Shown piece by piece: positions 14,801 to 16,181 of a stretch of 16,181 nucleotides of DNA (its first letter is position 1; each line of letters opens with the position of its first letter). The notes under the pieces are model-generated. The model was given only the letters and a program-made list of their open reading frames with translations. It searched no databases and was not told where the DNA came from. A program made the translations under genes and the position numbers. The stretch comes from Hymenobacter sp. (GTDB lineage Bacteria; Bacteroidota; Bacteroidia; Cytophagales; Hymenobacteraceae): positions 1 to 16,181 of the forward strand of contig JANYFQ010000390.1 of the NCBI GenBank assembly GCA_025362615.1. Direction: 5' to 3'.

Positions 14801-15196
14801 ATGAAAAACATTTTTCTGGCCGCCTGCCTCGTGGCAAGCGTTGGCACTGGCCCCGCCATTGTGTTCGCCACCGATTCGGCCAGCCCCGGCCCCGGCGACC
14901 GCGACTACCCCGCCACGATGCAGGCCAGGGCCACTACGCTGACGCGGGCTTTGGCCCAACGTATCCACTTCAATGAAGCTCAGTACATTGCCGTGCGGGC
15001 CTTGCACCTGCAAATGCTGACCGACCGCCACGAAACGGCCATCCGCCTCAGCGGGGCCGATGCGGCCGAGCGCGACACCGAACTCGCCGCGTTGCAGCTG
15101 CGCTACGAGAACGACCTGAACGAGCTGCTGCGCCCCGAACAGCGCCTGGCCTACCACAACCTGCGCACCAATTTCACGGCGCACCGGCTGAAGTAA
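14801..15196 (+). CDS. Small secreted helical protein
   Basis: A 131-aa protein with a signal peptide of ~23 residues (KNIFLAACLVASVGTGPAIV, cleavage near VFA-TD). The mature part is mostly helical and charged: TLTRALAQRIHFNEAQYIAV, HLQMLTDRHETAIRLSG and ELAALQLRYENDLNELLRPE followed by QRLAYHNLR. The spacing recalls small periplasmic LTxxQ/Spy-like proteins, with RPEQRLAYHNL resembling the typical LTPEQ-x-x-x-x repeat end, but I cannot assign it firmly. The ATG at 14801 is preferred over upstream in-frame Met14762 because the signal peptide starts here. The gene has its own promoter. Its last codons AAG TAA coincide with the left terminal inverted repeat of the palindrome array. Confidence 0.75.
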   Translation: MKNIFLAACLVASVGTGPAIVFATDSASPGPGDRDYPATMQARATTLTRALAQRIHFNEAQYIAVRALHLQMLTDRHETAIRLSGADAAERDTELAALQLRYENDLNELLRPEQRLAYHNLRTNFTAHRLK

Positions 15197-15242
15197 GTAA
15201 CGGCTGTTACGCGGGCAATTCGAGCGTCTTGTGTTTCAGGTT

Positions 15243-15324
15243 GTTTCTCGTTGCTTGTTGCGTTAGTGCCTCAAAAACCGTCCAGAAACCACCAACAAGC
15301 AACAAGAAACGAGCAACAAGAAAC
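15243..15324. repeat. AGCAACAAGAAAC repeats forming the inner part of unit A
   Basis: AGCAACAAGAAAC occurs in tandem at 15298-15310 and 15312-15324. The inverted relative GTTTCTCGTTGCTTGTTG at 15243-15260 pairs with 15293-15310 except for one G-U, giving a second stem inside unit A. Confidence 0.75.
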
Positions 15325-15445
15325 AGCCCGCGTAACAGCAGTAGGTAACGGCTGTTACGCGGTTGGCGGCTGGCGCGGGGCTGTGCCCCGTGCCGAAGTG
15401 CCGCCGGCTTCCAGCCGGCAATCGTTGAACGATAATCGCCGGACG

Positions 15446-15492
15446 ATTTCGGCCTGGGGTGCGGGGTTGAAACCCGCACCCCAGGCCGAAAT
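15446..15492. repeat. Perfect 20-bp stem at the centre of the palindrome array
   Basis: ATTTCGGCCTGGGGTGCGGG (15446-15465) is exactly complementary to 15473-15492, with loop GTTGAAA. It is flanked by a 15-bp inverted pair (15419-15433 and 15513-15527). Further mirrored hairpins lie outside: 15372-15394 and 15551-15574 (related arms), 15403-15419 (GCCGGCT/AGCCGGC) and 15525-15543 (TTGGGGCC/GGCCCCAA). Confidence 0.92.
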
Positions 15493-15665
15493 TGGGTGCC
15501 TGTCCGCTGCCCATCGTTCAACGATTGGGGCCAGCGGCCCCAAAGTAGTCGGCACGGGCCTGGAGGCCCGCGCCAAACCGCCACCGCGCAACAGCAGTTA
15601 CTTACTGCTGTTACGCGGTGCTTCAAACCCCGTGGGGGTTTGGGGCACTGCGTAACGTCAGTTAC

Positions 15666-16181
15666 TTACTTGTCAATTCGGAACCCCAGGCCAAACTGAA
15701 TCAGTGAACTCTCCACTGACTTTTGGTACGACACGCTGAAGGCCAGTGTTTCGACCACCGGGGCAATGTAAAAGCCGCCGCCGTAGCCGGAGCGCCAGCC
15801 GCCGGGCGAGGCCCCTTCGTAATAGACGCGGCCCTGGTCGTAGAAGCCAAACACGCCGTAGAAGAAGGGCAAAAACCCGTTTTTGACCTGTCCTAGGGCC
15901 AGGCGCAGTTCGGTATTGACGTAGACGCTGGCGTCGCCGGTGAAGCGGTTGCGGTAGTAGCCGCGCAGGTTTTCGCGCAGGCCCAGGCTGGTGAATTTGT
16001 AGAACGGAATGTCGGCATCGGCCCCGTAGTTGGCCGCTCCGCCGCCCTTGAGCACGAGCGTGAAGGGTAGCCCCAGCCGCGCTGTGCCGTAGTATTCAGC
16101 AAAGCCCTGGGTGAGGCCGAAGATGGCCCGGTTGCTGCCGCCGTTGAGCTGCCGGTAGCTCTCGTGCTGCGCCCGCAGGCG
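15666..16181 (-). CDS. C-terminal barrel of an Omp85/BamA-like outer-membrane protein (5' end outside window)
   Basis: The minus frame is open from the window edge at 16181 to a TAA at 15666, giving the last 171 residues. It shows the Omp85 surface-antigen barrel signature: LGLRENLRGYYRNRFTGD with the conserved RGY of loop 6, then a strand VYVNTELRLALGQV (the N-x-ELR motif), GVFGFYDQGRVYYEG, GWRSGYGGGFYIAPV and alternating final strands ending IQFGLGFRIDK. Family members insert or translocate outer-membrane proteins; Bacteroidota also have paralogs fused to a phosphoesterase domain, which cannot be excluded because the N-terminus is missing. The GTG at 16055 is internal. The gene is convergent with the small secreted-protein gene, and its final AAG TAA lies in the right terminal inverted repeat of the palindrome array. 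Confidence 0.88.
   Translation of the reverse strand, partial: RLRAQHESYRQLNGGSNRAIFGLTQGFAEYYGTARLGLPFTLVLKGGGAANYGADADIPFYKFTSLGLRENLRGYYRNRFTGDASVYVNTELRLALGQVKNGFLPFFYGVFGFYDQGRVYYEGASPGGWRSGYGGGFYIAPVVETLAFSVSYQKSVESSLIQFGLGFRIDK

Larger units (their letters stand above)
15191..15671. repeat. 481-bp array of nested palindromes with terminal inverted repeats
   Basis: The region begins AAGTAAGTAAC (15191-15201) and ends GTTACTTACTT (15661-15671), an 11-bp perfect terminal inverted repeat. Inside are three inverted-repeat units bounded by GCTGTTACGCGG and its complement CCGCGTAACAGC. Unit A has arms 15203-15216 and 15326-15339. Unit B has arms 15351-15362 and 15584-15595 (one mismatch) and is symmetric about 15473. 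Unit C is a stem of 15609-15631 with 15635-15657 (three-base loop, several G-U). The units are joined by 11-bp spacers, AGTAGGTAACG and AGTTACTTACT. There is no coding frame of merit. It sits between two convergent gene ends. It may be a compound non-autonomous mobile element or a REP/BIME-like cluster; no transposase is present. Confidence 0.85.

Noticed and set aside
15207..15655. Small open frames (78-139 codons) within the palindrome array
   Set aside because: They are translations of hairpin-forming repeats on both strands, low in plausibility and without a start context.
15197..15657. CRISPR array
   Set aside because: The repeated GTTACGCGG borders are inverted rather than direct and irregularly spaced, the spacers are themselves palindromic, and no cas gene is present.

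Overview
The window looks like a piece of a high-GC Bacteroidota chromosome, most likely Hymenobacter or a close Cytophagales relative. The reasons are family content (a DUF4468-type secreted protein, a TPR/PD40/OmpA lipoprotein-like protein of the PorE type, a Bacteroidota-style QueE, a fused isobutyryl-CoA mutase), the absence of clear Shine-Dalgarno sequences, and promoter-like boxes close to the Bacteroidota -7 consensus TAnnTTTG. This is inference from recognised families; no database was searched.

Left part (1-3900), accessory: the end of a Pro/Ala-rich protein with a carboxypeptidase-regulatory-like domain; a Fic-family AMPylase with its own inhibitory helix and a C-terminal winged helix, preceded by four helically phased TGATACGAT repeats and flanked by imperfect 53-bp direct repeats; an AT-richer secreted DUF4468 protein; then a tightly coupled three-gene unit on the minus strand: PIN toxin, a 56-aa probable antitoxin and a possibly degenerate PD-(D/E)XK-like protein. 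This unit lies between the intact 3' end of icmF and a diverged second copy of that 3' end, with a third partial copy in the middle. The pattern resembles gene modules accreting at a 3'-end attachment site.

Middle (3900-11700), mostly housekeeping: icmF (B12-dependent isobutyryl-CoA mutase fused to its G-protein chaperone, with an in-frame heptanucleotide repeat in the linker), a seven-helix membrane protein with its own terminator, then divergently lepA (elongation factor 4), an unknown 150-aa protein that starts right behind the lepA terminator, and folD (one-carbon/folate metabolism) 4 nt behind it.

Right part (11700-16181): queE (7-deazaguanine/queuosine pathway) followed after 8 nt by a PorE-like envelope protein; a 370-bp spacer with alternative hairpins, a strong terminator and a good promoter; a small secreted helical protein; a 481-bp array of nested palindromes between two convergent genes, whose terminal inverted repeats supply the last Lys codon and stop codon of both genes; and finally the C-terminal barrel part of an Omp85/BamA-like outer-membrane protein running off the window.

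The most novel-looking items are the triplicated icmF tail with its gene modules and the palindrome array. No rRNA, tRNA, CRISPR array, integrase or transposase was recognised.
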